A stretch of 64,000 bases of DNA from Paenibacillus sp. FSL H8-0332 (GTDB lineage: Bacteria > Bacillota > Bacilli > Paenibacillales > Paenibacillaceae), in NCBI RefSeq assembly GCF_037963835.1, contig NZ_CP150145.1:6758001-6822000 (forward strand). Reading direction: 5' to 3'. The translations under genes were made by a program, and so were the position numbers. Below the pieces are notes generated by a model. The model had not been told where the DNA came from and ran no database searches. It saw only the letters and a program-made list of their open reading frames with translations. This document shows positions 1-8,515 of this stretch, piece by piece (the first letter of the stretch is position 1; each line of letters starts with the position of its first letter).

Positions 1-468
1 ACGCTGTCTCATTACCAGTGCCGTAAGGACATTGGCAAGCTGACACAGACGACCTCCCATCTCATCAAGGTGCACTCCTATGTCAAAGCCATAAGCGAAG
101 AGATCGCCCTGCTGCCGGCCCATTATGCCGCAGCTGACTGGATGCTGGAGGTTGTAACCGCAACGGCAGACTGTATCGCACTGTATGGCACACGGACGCT
201 ATCGGATGCCGAATGCAGCGGACGTTCACTCCCCGAGAGTCTGAGAAGAGCCCGCGATGTGCAGCTAGCCTGGTTCTCGGAGCTGCAGGATCAGTGTTCG
301 CTCGCGGCATTCCGTGATCTCGGTGCGGTGTTCTCCCACCTGAACCGGATTCTTGAAGAGATTGAACGCGCCGATTACGCGGCTCTTTCCACCGCACCAC
401 AACATGTCAAGGCACAACCTGCACGCGCCATCCAATTCATACAAAAAGGACTCTTCCACAAGCTATAA
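1..468 (+). CDS. C-terminal part of an unidentified protein (5' end outside window)
   Basis: The reading frame is open from base 1, so the start lies upstream of the window; the GTG at 70 is only an internal codon. About 155 residues are visible. They are mostly helical, with no signal peptide or membrane span in this part and no motif I can name. The gene ends in a strong intrinsic terminator whose 5' arm overlaps its last codons, which supports a real gene end. A soluble tail of an aromatic-acid exporter (FUSC) type protein is one possibility, but this is a guess and I assign no function. Confidence 0.6.
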   Translation, partial: TLSHYQCRKDIGKLTQTTSHLIKVHSYVKAISEEIALLPAHYAAADWMLEVVTATADCIALYGTRTLSDAECSGRSLPESLRRARDVQLAWFSELQDQCSLAAFRDLGAVFSHLNRILEEIERADYAALSTAPQHVKAQPARAIQFIQKGLFHKL

Positions 469-488
469 GCTTGGGAGGGTCCTTTTTT
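442..488 (+). terminator. Intrinsic terminator overlapping the end of the first gene
   Basis: A long stem (5' arm about 443-464, 3' arm about 468-488) with A-rich and T-rich ends forms around a three-base loop. The 3' arm ends in TCCTTTTTT. The 5' arm contains the last codons and the stop of the preceding gene. Confidence 0.85.
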
Positions 489-771
489 GTATTCTATCAA
501 GGTCAGTCACTCCGCACCCATCCGACTCTCAAGCTCCCCACAGAAGCGGTTGGATAAAGTACATCTAATCCGCCGAATTCTATGGAATCCCTTAAAAGCG
601 AGCAAAATAAGTGTTGTTTATCCATCTGCTGTTCCCATAGGAGGTATTCCACCAGCAGCAAATGGAGAAAATCCAACTAATTACTACATGTATCCCGGTG
701 ACGCAAAATGGGATATCCAAATCTCACCTGCGTACATTGCCGCACTCAGAGCTAAATGCCTAAAACGGTAG
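489..771 (+). other. Gene-free stretch with a possible coding relic
   Basis: An open frame (487-771) runs through this gap and stops directly beside the stop codon of the opposite-strand allophanate hydrolase. Its last 50 residues (from about 615) look protein-like and are more AT-rich than the neighbours, but no convincing ribosome binding site precedes the frame and I recognise no family. Bases 608-633 match 24 of 26 positions of a segment at 25441-25466 on the other strand. I read the stretch as a decayed gene or dispersed repeat, not an expressed gene. Confidence 0.35.
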
Positions 772-2700
772 TTAATCTGCGGGCAGATATCTCCAGCCCC
801 CGTAAGCCGTAACGTTCTCGGCTCCGGCGGCGGCATAGCCTTCGCAGATGAAGCCGGTCACTTCCCGGCCGTCCGCAAGTATCACCCGCCCCAGGCCCAG
901 CGGGGCAGGAATGAGCGACGCGAACGACCCCAGCGATGCCACCGGCATCTGCCACAGCTCCAGCTCGACAGCACTTCCCCCTGCCGCCTGTCTCAGCAGG
1001 CCCGGCTTAGCCGGCACGGTAGGGAGCTTAACCAGCTCATAGCATGCAGCAGTCCGCGCTTCCTGCCAAAAGCGCGCGCCATGCTCCAGCATCTGCTTCT
1101 CCAGCGGGAAGCCGCGCATGTGCAGCCCGCAGACCGCCAGGGTAACCATGCTGGACGCTGGTAGTTCGGCACCAGCAGCAGCACCAGTACCTCCAGCCTC
1201 ACCAGCTTCAGCCCCAGCAGAAACACCTGTAACACTAGCACTTCCGCTACCCTCCGACTCCAGCGATTGGTGCTCTGCCAGAAGTTGAGTCCCGGCCCCA
1301 GCAGAACTACTCGCACTCTCACCAAGACCATCCTCCCACCCCGGAGAATCCCCCTCCGCCAGAACCTCCGCGGCTCCGGCAAGCAGATGCTCGCTGTCCG
1401 CCAGAGCGAACAGCGTTATGCCGAACGGCAGGTTCTCCGCCGCTTCCCCGGCGGGAATTGCAACCGCCGACAGGTCAAGCAGGTTGCAGTGATTGGTGTA
1501 GCGGCCCATATCGGAGTTGGCCCCTACCGGGTTTGCAGCCACCTGCTCGCGGGTCCAGGTTCCGCCGCAGGTCGGCAGGACCAGCACCGCGTCCCGCAGC
1601 AGCAGCTCCGCTGCCCGCTTATACTGCTGCAAGCGGTGCATGGCCTGGAACAGGCTCGAAGCGGTGTGGCGCTCCGCTGCCCCGGAGGAGAGAATCGACT
1701 CCGTCACCGGCAGCACAGCTTCACGGTGACTCTCTACGAATCCGGCCAGATCCGCCCAGCGCTCGGCTACCCAGGGACCGTCGTACAGGATGGCTGCCGC
1801 TTCGGAGAACAACGTACAGTCCACCCGTTCAACCGGCAGCCCCAGCGCCTGTACCGCTGCTTCGGCCCGTTCCCAGGCCCGGTGGTATTCGTCCGCATGG
1901 GGTCCATAGAAGTCCAGCGGCGCTTCCGGCAGCAGCAGCTTCCCCGGCAAAGCGGCAGCTTCCCACTTCACGGAACGTGACCACGGATCGGCTGCATCGA
2001 AGCCACGTGCTGCGCGGTCCACCGTGAGTGCATCCTCCAGATTGTGCGCGAATACAGTGACACAATCTAGGCTGGCACACGCCGGCACTACGCCGCGCAC
2101 CGGCCAGGCGCCTAGGCTGGGCTTGTAGCCGACCAGCCCGTTCAGCGCAGCCGGCACACGGCCCGAGCCTGCGGTATCGGTGCCCAGGCTGAACACCGCC
2201 TGGCCCCGGGCTACGGCAACCGCCGAACCGGCGCTGGAGCCGCCGCTGATGTATTCGGGACGCAGGGCATTATGCGTCTCGCCGTAAGGGCTGCGCACAC
2301 CGACGAGTCCGGTGGCGAACTGGTCCAGATTGCTTTTGCCGACAGGGATCGCCCCCGCAGCCACCAATCTCGCCACAACTGCTGCATCCGCGTCCGGCTG
2401 ATAAGCGAATTCAGGACATGCCGCCGTCGTGGGCAGCCCCTTCACATCGATGTTATCCTTCACCGCGAACGGAATGCCCCACAAGGGATGCTCCTGCGGA
2501 TTCAGCTCTTTGAGCGCTGCCAGGAAGGGAGCGATCTGCGCCGCGGCGGGCGGTTCAATCCAGATGTTCATCTCCTTGTCCCGCTCAGCGCGGCGGATGA
2601 TCTCCCGGATGACCTCCTCCGGGTCCAGCGTGCCGTTCAAATACTGCCCCCGCAGCCAACCGGCAGTCAGCTTGGCGGGCCATTCTGTTGTTGCTGTCAT
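772..2700 (-). CDS. atzF: Allophanate hydrolase (amidase-signature family)
   Basis: The likely role is hydrolysis of allophanate to ammonia and CO2, the last step of biuret, cyanurate or urea breakdown. The protein has 642 residues. Residues 1-460 are an amidase-signature domain with the Ser-cisSer-Lys triad visible: K81 in AVKDN, S155/S156 in GGSSAGS and S179 in DTAGSG. A C-terminal domain of about 110 residues, containing MRGFPLEKQM and GREVTGF, is the one found in allophanate hydrolases and not in plain amidases. Between them lies a linker of about 75 residues made almost only of Ala, Gly, Ser and Glu, which is unusual. It starts 6 bases after the PucR gene stop and is the last gene of the operon. 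I saw no clear terminator after it. Confidence 0.9.
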   Translation of the reverse strand: MTATTEWPAKLTAGWLRGQYLNGTLDPEEVIREIIRRAERDKEMNIWIEPPAAAQIAPFLAALKELNPQEHPLWGIPFAVKDNIDVKGLPTTAACPEFAYQPDADAAVVARLVAAGAIPVGKSNLDQFATGLVGVRSPYGETHNALRPEYISGGSSAGSAVAVARGQAVFSLGTDTAGSGRVPAALNGLVGYKPSLGAWPVRGVVPACASLDCVTVFAHNLEDALTVDRAARGFDAADPWSRSVKWEAAALPGKLLLPEAPLDFYGPHADEYHRAWERAEAAVQALGLPVERVDCTLFSEAAAILYDGPWVAERWADLAGFVESHREAVLPVTESILSSGAAERHTASSLFQAMHRLQQYKRAAELLLRDAVLVLPTCGGTWTREQVAANPVGANSDMGRYTNHCNLLDLSAVAIPAGEAAENLPFGITLFALADSEHLLAGAAEVLAEGDSPGWEDGLGESASSSAGAGTQLLAEHQSLESEGSGSASVTGVSAGAEAGEAGGTGAAAGAELPASSMVTLAVCGLHMRGFPLEKQMLEHGARFWQEARTAACYELVKLPTVPAKPGLLRQAAGGSAVELELWQMPVASLGSFASLIPAPLGLGRVILADGREVTGFICEGYAAAGAENVTAYGGWRYLPAD

Positions 2701-2706
2701 CAGGCT

Positions 2707-4344
2707 TCATCTCCTTCTCTGTGTATCGGTGCCGGACCTGCGACCCTTGCCCATCTCATGCAGCTTCAGCGCGAGCTGCAGCTCCAGCATATCGTCACCG
2801 TCATCCTGGCTTAATCCCAGCAGCTCACAGGCCCGGTCGATCCGGTAGGTGACCGTATTATAATGAGTGAACAGCTCGCCGGAGGTCCGCTTCACGTTGC
2901 GGTTGCACTTGAAGTACAGCTGGAGCGTCTGGAGCAGCGAAGCGTTATGCTTGCGGTCATACTCCAGCAGCGGGACAATATACTGATCCCTGTACTCGCT
3001 GATTTCCTCCAGCTCAGGCAGATGGTACAGCAGCCGGAAGACACCCAGCTTCCGGTAATCGACATAAGACCCGCTGTAACCGCTGATTTGGCGGATACGG
3101 GCGATTTTGCGGGAGGATTCATAGCTGAACCGCACCTGATCGGGGCCATCCGCAAGATCGCCAATACAGAAGGCGCAAGTCTCACTGACAAACACCCGGT
3201 TCATCTCGGCCAGCAGACGCCCCAGCGTCTCCTCCAGCGGAAGCTCCGGCTGCTCCGGCACGGTCAGGACCAGCTCCCCTTCAAGGATGGTGAGCTTCAC
3301 ATGCTGAAGGTCTGCCCGGGCACGCACCCGCTTCACTACCTGCTGCAGCTGCTTAAGCTCGGGCTTATCCTCCAGCCATCCGGCGGATACCGCACGCAGC
3401 GGGCGCTCCGGGAGCGGACAGCCGCAGGCCGCGCCGCGCAGCTTCAGATCCTCGGCAGCAGCAATCCGGCCGCTGATCCAGTCCTGCAGGAACTGGTCCA
3501 CATACTTCAGCTCCACCTCGCGGCGGGCCCCTGCGTTGATCATCTCCAGCCCGACCAGCACACCGACCCGGTCAATCGTTAACTGATCCACTACCGACAG
3601 CTCGCTGTTCCACTCCAGCAGCACCAGCAGACATTGGTCTGCCCCCTTGTCATTGACGGCCGAGACATAGGCGCGGATACGCCGTTCTCCAACTGTGAGG
3701 AATGTAATGCCGAGACTGCCTTCCTGGCGGAGCTGTATCCAGGCCGGAAGCTGCTCTTCTAACTTCAGCGCCTCCGCCTGCGGAGAACAGAAGACCTGAT
3801 CGGTATCATCCAGCAGGACGACCGGATTATGCAGCATGCCGTCCAGAGTCAGCAGGAAATCCTCAATCCCGTCGCCATGGAGCAGCTGCTTCGACAGCTT
3901 CTGGAACCGGCTCTGGAGCTGCGAGAGCTCCCGCGCCTCCTGCACCAGCACCCGCTCCATAATGTCGCGTACCACATCGGAGAAGGAGGTGGAGGCGGGC
4001 AGCTCGAAGATCGGGAACCCCAGCTGATCCGCGAGTTCCAGCGCCCTCGGCGGAATCTCATCGATATAACGTTTGGTTTTGATCCCGAGCGCGGACACTC
4101 CCTTCTGGTTCAGCTGGGGAATAATCTCTGCGATCAGCTCCGGCCGGTTATGAAAGGGGAAGCCGCTCGTAATCAGGAACTCCCCCGGACGCACCCAGTC
4201 AATGACATCGGGAACCTCCATTACATTGACCCGGTTAATATAACGCCCAAGGCCCCCGGCTCCGGCCAGCAGGGCCGCTTCCTTCAGGTCGGGAATCAGC
4301 AGAATATCGCTGCAGGTCAAACCGGTAATTACATTGCTGCCCAT
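2707..4344 (-). CDS. PucR-family transcriptional regulator
   Basis: A 545-residue regulator of the PucR type. The N-terminal 130 residues match the PucR ligand domain, with VMEVPDVIDWVRPGEFLITSG. The C-terminal 60 residues are the PucR helix-turn-helix, with LYFKCNRNVKRTSGELFTHYNTVTYR split over two helices. Relatives control purine, allantoin and other nitrogen-source catabolism and bind pathway intermediates. The gene sits inside the operon it probably controls, 16 bases after the cupin gene and 6 bases before atzF. Its effector is not shown by sequence; cyanurate, biuret or allophanate are reasonable guesses. Confidence 0.88.
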   Translation of the reverse strand: MGSNVITGLTCSDILLIPDLKEAALLAGAGGLGRYINRVNVMEVPDVIDWVRPGEFLITSGFPFHNRPELIAEIIPQLNQKGVSALGIKTKRYIDEIPPRALELADQLGFPIFELPASTSFSDVVRDIMERVLVQEARELSQLQSRFQKLSKQLLHGDGIEDFLLTLDGMLHNPVVLLDDTDQVFCSPQAEALKLEEQLPAWIQLRQEGSLGITFLTVGERRIRAYVSAVNDKGADQCLLVLLEWNSELSVVDQLTIDRVGVLVGLEMINAGARREVELKYVDQFLQDWISGRIAAAEDLKLRGAACGCPLPERPLRAVSAGWLEDKPELKQLQQVVKRVRARADLQHVKLTILEGELVLTVPEQPELPLEETLGRLLAEMNRVFVSETCAFCIGDLADGPDQVRFSYESSRKIARIRQISGYSGSYVDYRKLGVFRLLYHLPELEEISEYRDQYIVPLLEYDRKHNASLLQTLQLYFKCNRNVKRTSGELFTHYNTVTYRIDRACELLGLSQDDGDDMLELQLALKLHEMGKGRRSGTDTQRRR

Positions 4345-4360
4345 GGCTCCGCCGCCTTTA

Positions 4361-4789
4361 CTATAGCTTGGAAGAATAGATATCCTCGATTAGTGTAGTG
4401 CCGAAGAAGCTGTTGGACGGCACCTCCGCCTCCGCCGGTACAAAAATACTGATCTGCTCCGAAGGAGAATCCCCTGTATTCCTGACAGAATGGACTACGC
4501 CCGCAGGCACATGGAACGTATCTCCGGCCCGGTAGCTGTGCCACTCCCCGTCACATAGCAGCTTGACCTCTCCTACGGTAATATGAATGATTTCGACTAC
4601 ATCATGATAATGCGGCAAGACTTGGCCACCGATCCCCAGCTTCTCCCACAGAATCGAGCTCATCCGGATACCCAGGCGGTCCGCTTCCTTTGCCGAGACA
4701 ATCTCCCGGTGATACAGCTCTATGTGATTCGGCATAAGCTCCCATGTCATATCTGCTGCTGCCAGCACTTTCGTTTCCTGTGTATGCAT
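4361..4789 (-). CDS. Small cupin-domain protein
   Basis: A 142-residue single-domain cupin. The first cupin motif is seen in LPHYHDVVEIIHITVGE and the second in AGDTFHVPAGVVHSVRN, giving His and Glu residues suited to bind a metal. The frame is open to 4831, but the ATG at 4789 has a GGGGGAATCG-type ribosome binding site at the right distance and is chosen as start. It lies 47 bases after the ring-opening hydrolase gene. Its job in the pathway is unknown: a small-molecule sensor, a decarboxylase or isomerase acting on the unstable ring-opened product are all possible. Confidence 0.8.
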   Translation of the reverse strand: MHTQETKVLAAADMTWELMPNHIELYHREIVSAKEADRLGIRMSSILWEKLGIGGQVLPHYHDVVEIIHITVGEVKLLCDGEWHSYRAGDTFHVPAGVVHSVRNTGDSPSEQISIFVPAEAEVPSNSFFGTTLIEDIYSSKL

Positions 4790-4836
4790 ATTCGATTCCC
4801 CCATGATGGATAAAATGTAGTTGTATCCCAACTCTG

Positions 4837-5907
4837 CTACTTACGGCGGAACACAGCCGCCACCGGCCCTCCGCCCTTTGGCCCCTGATGCTCGCCTCCG
4901 CCGGAGACGTAGATCATCGGGTCGCCGCCGACATAGGCCAGCACACCGCCGACTACAGCCCGCGCATGGCGGGTATGATTGATATCCGAGTCATCCAGCA
5001 TGATATGGCGGCGTCCGCGGATGACACCATCGGGATCGGCTTCTGCCTTGGCCAGCACCTGCACCAGCTCTTCACCGGGATAACGGTCCAGCAGGCCCTG
5101 AAGCGCAGCGCCATCCACAGCATCCTGCATGACGGCATGGTCGATGTGGTACGGGCCGTCCGCAGACAACGAATTCCCGAACACAATCACTTCACAGCAG
5201 GACAACTCACTGCCCGCCGAAGTGGAGGCTACCGCGCTGAATTGAGTCCAGTCCGTGCAGATCTCTTCTTCCTGCAAGGCTGCACGATCCACCTCACCCA
5301 GCGCTACCCCGGCACCCAGTGCAGAGGCCCCTCTGGAATATCCCATCGATTTATAAGTATCCTCTGTGATGAGCGATACCTCACGGCTATGCGCGTCATA
5401 GATCTGCTCAGCGGTAAGCAGCGGACACTTGATTTGTACAAAATGCACATCTCCTGGCGAGGTAATGCCCGCATCCTTAACCGCACGGGCTACAGCATCC
5501 GCCACGGCGTCTACCTGAGGGAGCCGTCCCAGCTCCTCCGGCCGGAAGCTCCGGGTTCTTGCCACACCAATGGCGAGCGACTTCAGGCCATCAGCAACCA
5601 CACCCGGCTCCCCCCGTCCGCTGCGGCTGATGACCGTGAAGTGCGGGCTGAGCACCCCTTCCGTACCGCCGGACATCACATAAGAGATGTCGGCAGCTCC
5701 TCCTTTTGCCGCTTCAGCAAAGAATCCTTTCAGCGCCATAACCGCATAACCCCGCGTAAAATCATTCACACAGCCGTTGCCCTCCGTCTTCCCCAGCACC
5801 GCGACCACTTCCTCCGGCCGGAACAGGCCTGCTTCCACCGCTGCGCTTAATCCCGACATATCATGCGGCGCGCCTGCTGGGATGCGGATTACCGAGCAGT
5901 TCATCAT
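4837..5907 (-). CDS. atzD: Ring-opening amidohydrolase, cyanuric acid hydrolase / barbiturase family
   Basis: The family opens cyanuric acid to carboxybiuret, or barbituric acid to ureidomalonate. The 356-residue length is typical and the three-fold repeat is visible by its serines: S79 in MSGGTEG, S230 in STSAGSE and S335 in VSGGGEHQG, with K40 and K160 as partner lysines of the first two repeats. The conserved stretch HIMLDDSDINHTRHARAVVGG is present in two parts. Biuret and allophanate hydrolases in the same operon favour cyanuric acid over barbituric acid as substrate; sequence alone cannot settle this. The start codon overlaps the permease stop by four bases, so translation is coupled. 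Confidence 0.87.
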   Translation of the reverse strand: MMNCSVIRIPAGAPHDMSGLSAAVEAGLFRPEEVVAVLGKTEGNGCVNDFTRGYAVMALKGFFAEAAKGGAADISYVMSGGTEGVLSPHFTVISRSGRGEPGVVADGLKSLAIGVARTRSFRPEELGRLPQVDAVADAVARAVKDAGITSPGDVHFVQIKCPLLTAEQIYDAHSREVSLITEDTYKSMGYSRGASALGAGVALGEVDRAALQEEEICTDWTQFSAVASTSAGSELSCCEVIVFGNSLSADGPYHIDHAVMQDAVDGAALQGLLDRYPGEELVQVLAKAEADPDGVIRGRRHIMLDDSDINHTRHARAVVGGVLAYVGGDPMIYVSGGGEHQGPKGGGPVAAVFRRK

Positions 5908-6656
5908 AGATCATCGCTCCTTGTCCAGAAAATAACCCGTTTCTCCAGCAGCCCGATACCCCAGAACAACAGCAGGCCGCACAGCGCCGAAGCAATAATG
6001 GCCGAGAACATCACCGGCGTATCCATATGATAGGAAGAGACAAGCACTACATAACCGAGTCCCTTATTGGCACCGACGAATTCGCCGACGATGGCTCCGA
6101 CAATGGCAAGCGAGGTGGAGATTTTGAGGGCAGAGAAGATATAAGGCAGACTTGTCGGCAGCCGCAGCTTCCAGAAGATTTCGCTCTTCGTCCCTTTATA
6201 GGTCGAGAACAGCTCCCAGGCTTCGTATTCAATGGCCTTAAGACCTTTAACACTGTTCACCAGAATCGGGAAAAAGCAGATCAGCATCGAAGCGATCACC
6301 TTCGAGGTATATCCGGTCCCCAGCCAAACGACCAGCAGCGGGGCCAGCGCCACCAGCGGCGTAGTCTTAAGGGCGATGGCCAGCGGGAACATCCCCTTCT
6401 CAATGGGCTTGGAATGCACGAAAATCACTGCGGTAGCCAGGCCGAGGATATTGGCAAGAATGAACCCGGTCAGAGCTTCGCCCAGCGTAACCAGCGTATG
6501 CGACCAGAGCGAGCCATTAATAGCCGAGACTACCTGCGTAGGCGCAGGCAGCAGATACATAGGAACCGACAGGAGACGTACAGCCAGCTCCCATAGAAGC
6601 AGGAAGCCGAGCGCAAACGTGACCGGGTACAGGGTGTCTTTGATTTTGACCGTCAT
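5904..6656 (-). CDS. ABC transporter permease (SsuC/TauC type)
   Basis: A 250-residue inner-membrane permease of the nitrate/sulfonate/taurine (NitT/TauT) importer family, with about six hydrophobic segments. The cytoplasmic coupling loop is seen in the segment from EAWELFSTYKG to WKLRLPTSLPYI. It overlaps both neighbours by four bases (ATP-binding protein before, ring-opening hydrolase after), so it belongs to this operon. The transported compound is inferred from context as cyanuric acid, biuret or a related compound. Confidence 0.9.
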   Translation of the reverse strand: MTVKIKDTLYPVTFALGFLLLWELAVRLLSVPMYLLPAPTQVVSAINGSLWSHTLVTLGEALTGFILANILGLATAVIFVHSKPIEKGMFPLAIALKTTPLVALAPLLVVWLGTGYTSKVIASMLICFFPILVNSVKGLKAIEYEAWELFSTYKGTKSEIFWKLRLPTSLPYIFSALKISTSLAIVGAIVGEFVGANKGLGYVVLVSSYHMDTPVMFSAIIASALCGLLLFWGIGLLEKRVIFWTRSDDL

Positions 6657-7462
6657 AGATGCTTCACCCGCTTTCTCAGTTCCTTGACAATCCGGTGGAA
6701 TTCCGGCAATTCTTCCATACCTGCCTCACGCGGGGAGGGCAGCGTTACCGGAATGATATCCGTCACACCGGCGGGCCGGGGAGACATCATCACGACCCGG
6801 TCTGACAGCAGCGCGGATTCATGGATCGAATGGGTGACCATCACAATGCTGCTTAGACTGGTCTCCGGGCTCTCCCACAGCCGCAGCAGCTCGAAATTCA
6901 GCTTCTCACGCGTCAGCTCATCCAGCGCACCGAACGGTTCATCCATCAGCAGCACTGTCGGATCGGCCGCCAGAGCCCGGGCAATCGCTGCCCGCTGCTG
7001 CATCCCGCCGCTGAGCTGATGCGGGAAGTGGTTCAGATAATCCTGGAGACCGACCAGGCGCAGGGCACTTTCCGCTTTTTCACGTGCCTCAGCCTTGCTG
7101 AATTTCTTCTTCTCGCCCAGTTCAAGCGGCAGCATTACATTCTGCAGCGCACTGAGCCACGGCATCAGGACCGGCTTCTGAAAGACCATGCCCAGGGACA
7201 GATCCGGGGAAGCATACGCCACCTCTCCACCGGCTTCCGGGCTTAACAGCCGCAGCATCAGCCGGAGTGTTGTGGATTTCCCGCAGCCGCTCGGTCCGAG
7301 AATCGAAATGAACTCATTGCGGTATACATCAAGGCTGACCTGATCCAGCACAGGCACGTTGCCGAAGGAAAGAGAGCAATTGCGCAGGGAGAGCATGGTT
7401 TCCCGGGTACCGGGATGCTGCGCGGCGGCAGAATTCAGCTGTTCTTTGATCGCTGTTGTCAT
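6653..7462 (-). CDS. ABC transporter ATP-binding protein (SsuB/TauB type)
   Basis: A 269-residue ATPase of the NitT/TauT importer group. Visible motifs are Walker A GPSGCGKST, Q-loop VFQKPVLMPW, ABC signature LSGGMQQR, Walker B VLLMDEP with the D-loop GALD, and the switch His in VTHSIHE. It begins 14 bases after the binding-protein gene and overlaps the permease by four bases. It energises uptake of the operon's substrate. Confidence 0.93.
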   Translation of the reverse strand: MTTAIKEQLNSAAAQHPGTRETMLSLRNCSLSFGNVPVLDQVSLDVYRNEFISILGPSGCGKSTTLRLMLRLLSPEAGGEVAYASPDLSLGMVFQKPVLMPWLSALQNVMLPLELGEKKKFSKAEAREKAESALRLVGLQDYLNHFPHQLSGGMQQRAAIARALAADPTVLLMDEPFGALDELTREKLNFELLRLWESPETSLSSIVMVTHSIHESALLSDRVVMMSPRPAGVTDIIPVTLPSPREAGMEELPEFHRIVKELRKRVKHL

Positions 7463-7476
7463 TATCGGGTCCCTCC

Positions 7477-8490
7477 TTATTTCAAAAACTCGTTGGTGAA
7501 CAATCCGCCTAGGTCCTGTTCCTTTTTCACAAAGCCCAGCTCGACCAGATTCTTCTGCAGCGTCTCCCAGGACGCCTCGTCCATCGATCCCAGCGGGAGC
7601 TTCTCCGGATCAAGCAGCGGAATGCTGGCCTTCATCATATTGACCTCATGCTTCAGATCCAGCTTCTCGCCATATTTCAGACCGAATTCCGCCGCCTCCT
7701 CCGGATGCTTGACCGCATAATCCCAGCCCTGCATAGACGCCTGCACGAAGCTTGCGACCATCTCCGGGTCCTTCTTGATGACAGACTCCGTAGTGAACAA
7801 GGTATCGGCATAGAAATTGATGCCATAGTCGTTCGGGTCGATAATATTCACTTCCTTGCCCTGCTCCTCTACAGCCAGAACTTCATTAATAACATATCCG
7901 GGCCAGGCCTTAACCTGACCGGTTAACAGCGGACTCAGATCATATTTGACCGGCATTTCTTCGATTTGCGAAGGGTCGATGCCCGCGCTTTTCTCCATGG
8001 CACGGAAGGTCAGCTCTTCGTTGCCGCCCAGCTTAATGCCCACCTTTTGCCCGACAAGATCCTCCATCGTCTTAATCCCGGACTCTTTGAGCGTGAACAT
8101 GACGAACGGGGTTTTGCGGTAGATCGCGGACAACGCTTTGACCGGGACGCCTTTCTCTCTGGCGATAACGACCTGGTCAGCACCGGTAACTCCGAACTCC
8201 TCACTGCCGGAAGCTACCATCTGCACAGCCGGGAAATCCGAGCCCCCCGGACGGATCTCAACATCCAGCCCCGCTTCTTTATAGAAGCCTTTTTCCACTG
8301 CGGTATAAAAGCCGGCAAACTGCGCCTGGTGAATCCACTTCAGCCGGAGCACCACCTTTTTCAGCTCGCCCGAGCCTTCCGCTCCCTGGCCTTCGGCCTT
8401 CCCGGCTTCCGTATGGTTACCGCAGGCAGTCAGGAGCAGCATTAGCGAGGTTAACAGCATCAGCGCTTTCGTTCTGGACTTGTTCCACAT
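7477..8490 (-). CDS. ABC transporter substrate-binding lipoprotein (NMT1/THI5-like)
   Basis: A 337-residue secreted lipoprotein. A lipobox LLTACG follows a basic, hydrophobic signal, so the mature protein is anchored through Cys. The frame is open to 8556, but the ATG at 8490 has GGGGGAATAACC just upstream and starts the signal peptide properly. The fold family (LKWIHQAQFAGFYTAVEKGFYKEAGL) covers binding proteins for pyrimidine precursors, sulfonates, nitrate and similar small compounds. Position between biuH and the other transporter genes implies a cyanurate or biuret-like ligand; this is inference. Confidence 0.88.
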   Translation of the reverse strand: MWNKSRTKALMLLTSLMLLLTACGNHTEAGKAEGQGAEGSGELKKVVLRLKWIHQAQFAGFYTAVEKGFYKEAGLDVEIRPGGSDFPAVQMVASGSEEFGVTGADQVVIAREKGVPVKALSAIYRKTPFVMFTLKESGIKTMEDLVGQKVGIKLGGNEELTFRAMEKSAGIDPSQIEEMPVKYDLSPLLTGQVKAWPGYVINEVLAVEEQGKEVNIIDPNDYGINFYADTLFTTESVIKKDPEMVASFVQASMQGWDYAVKHPEEAAEFGLKYGEKLDLKHEVNMMKASIPLLDPEKLPLGSMDEASWETLQKNLVELGFVKKEQDLGGLFTNEFLK

Positions 8491-8515
8491 GGTTATTCCC
8501 CCGTTTATGAATGAT

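Noticed and set aside
487..771. A small gene between the first terminator and atzF
   Set aside because: It begins inside the terminator and lacks a ribosome binding site; kept only as a possible relic.
4837..5907. Pyrimidine (barbiturate) degradation as the operon's main role
   Set aside because: Biuret and allophanate hydrolases are not part of that route, while both fit cyanurate; the family alone does not exclude it.
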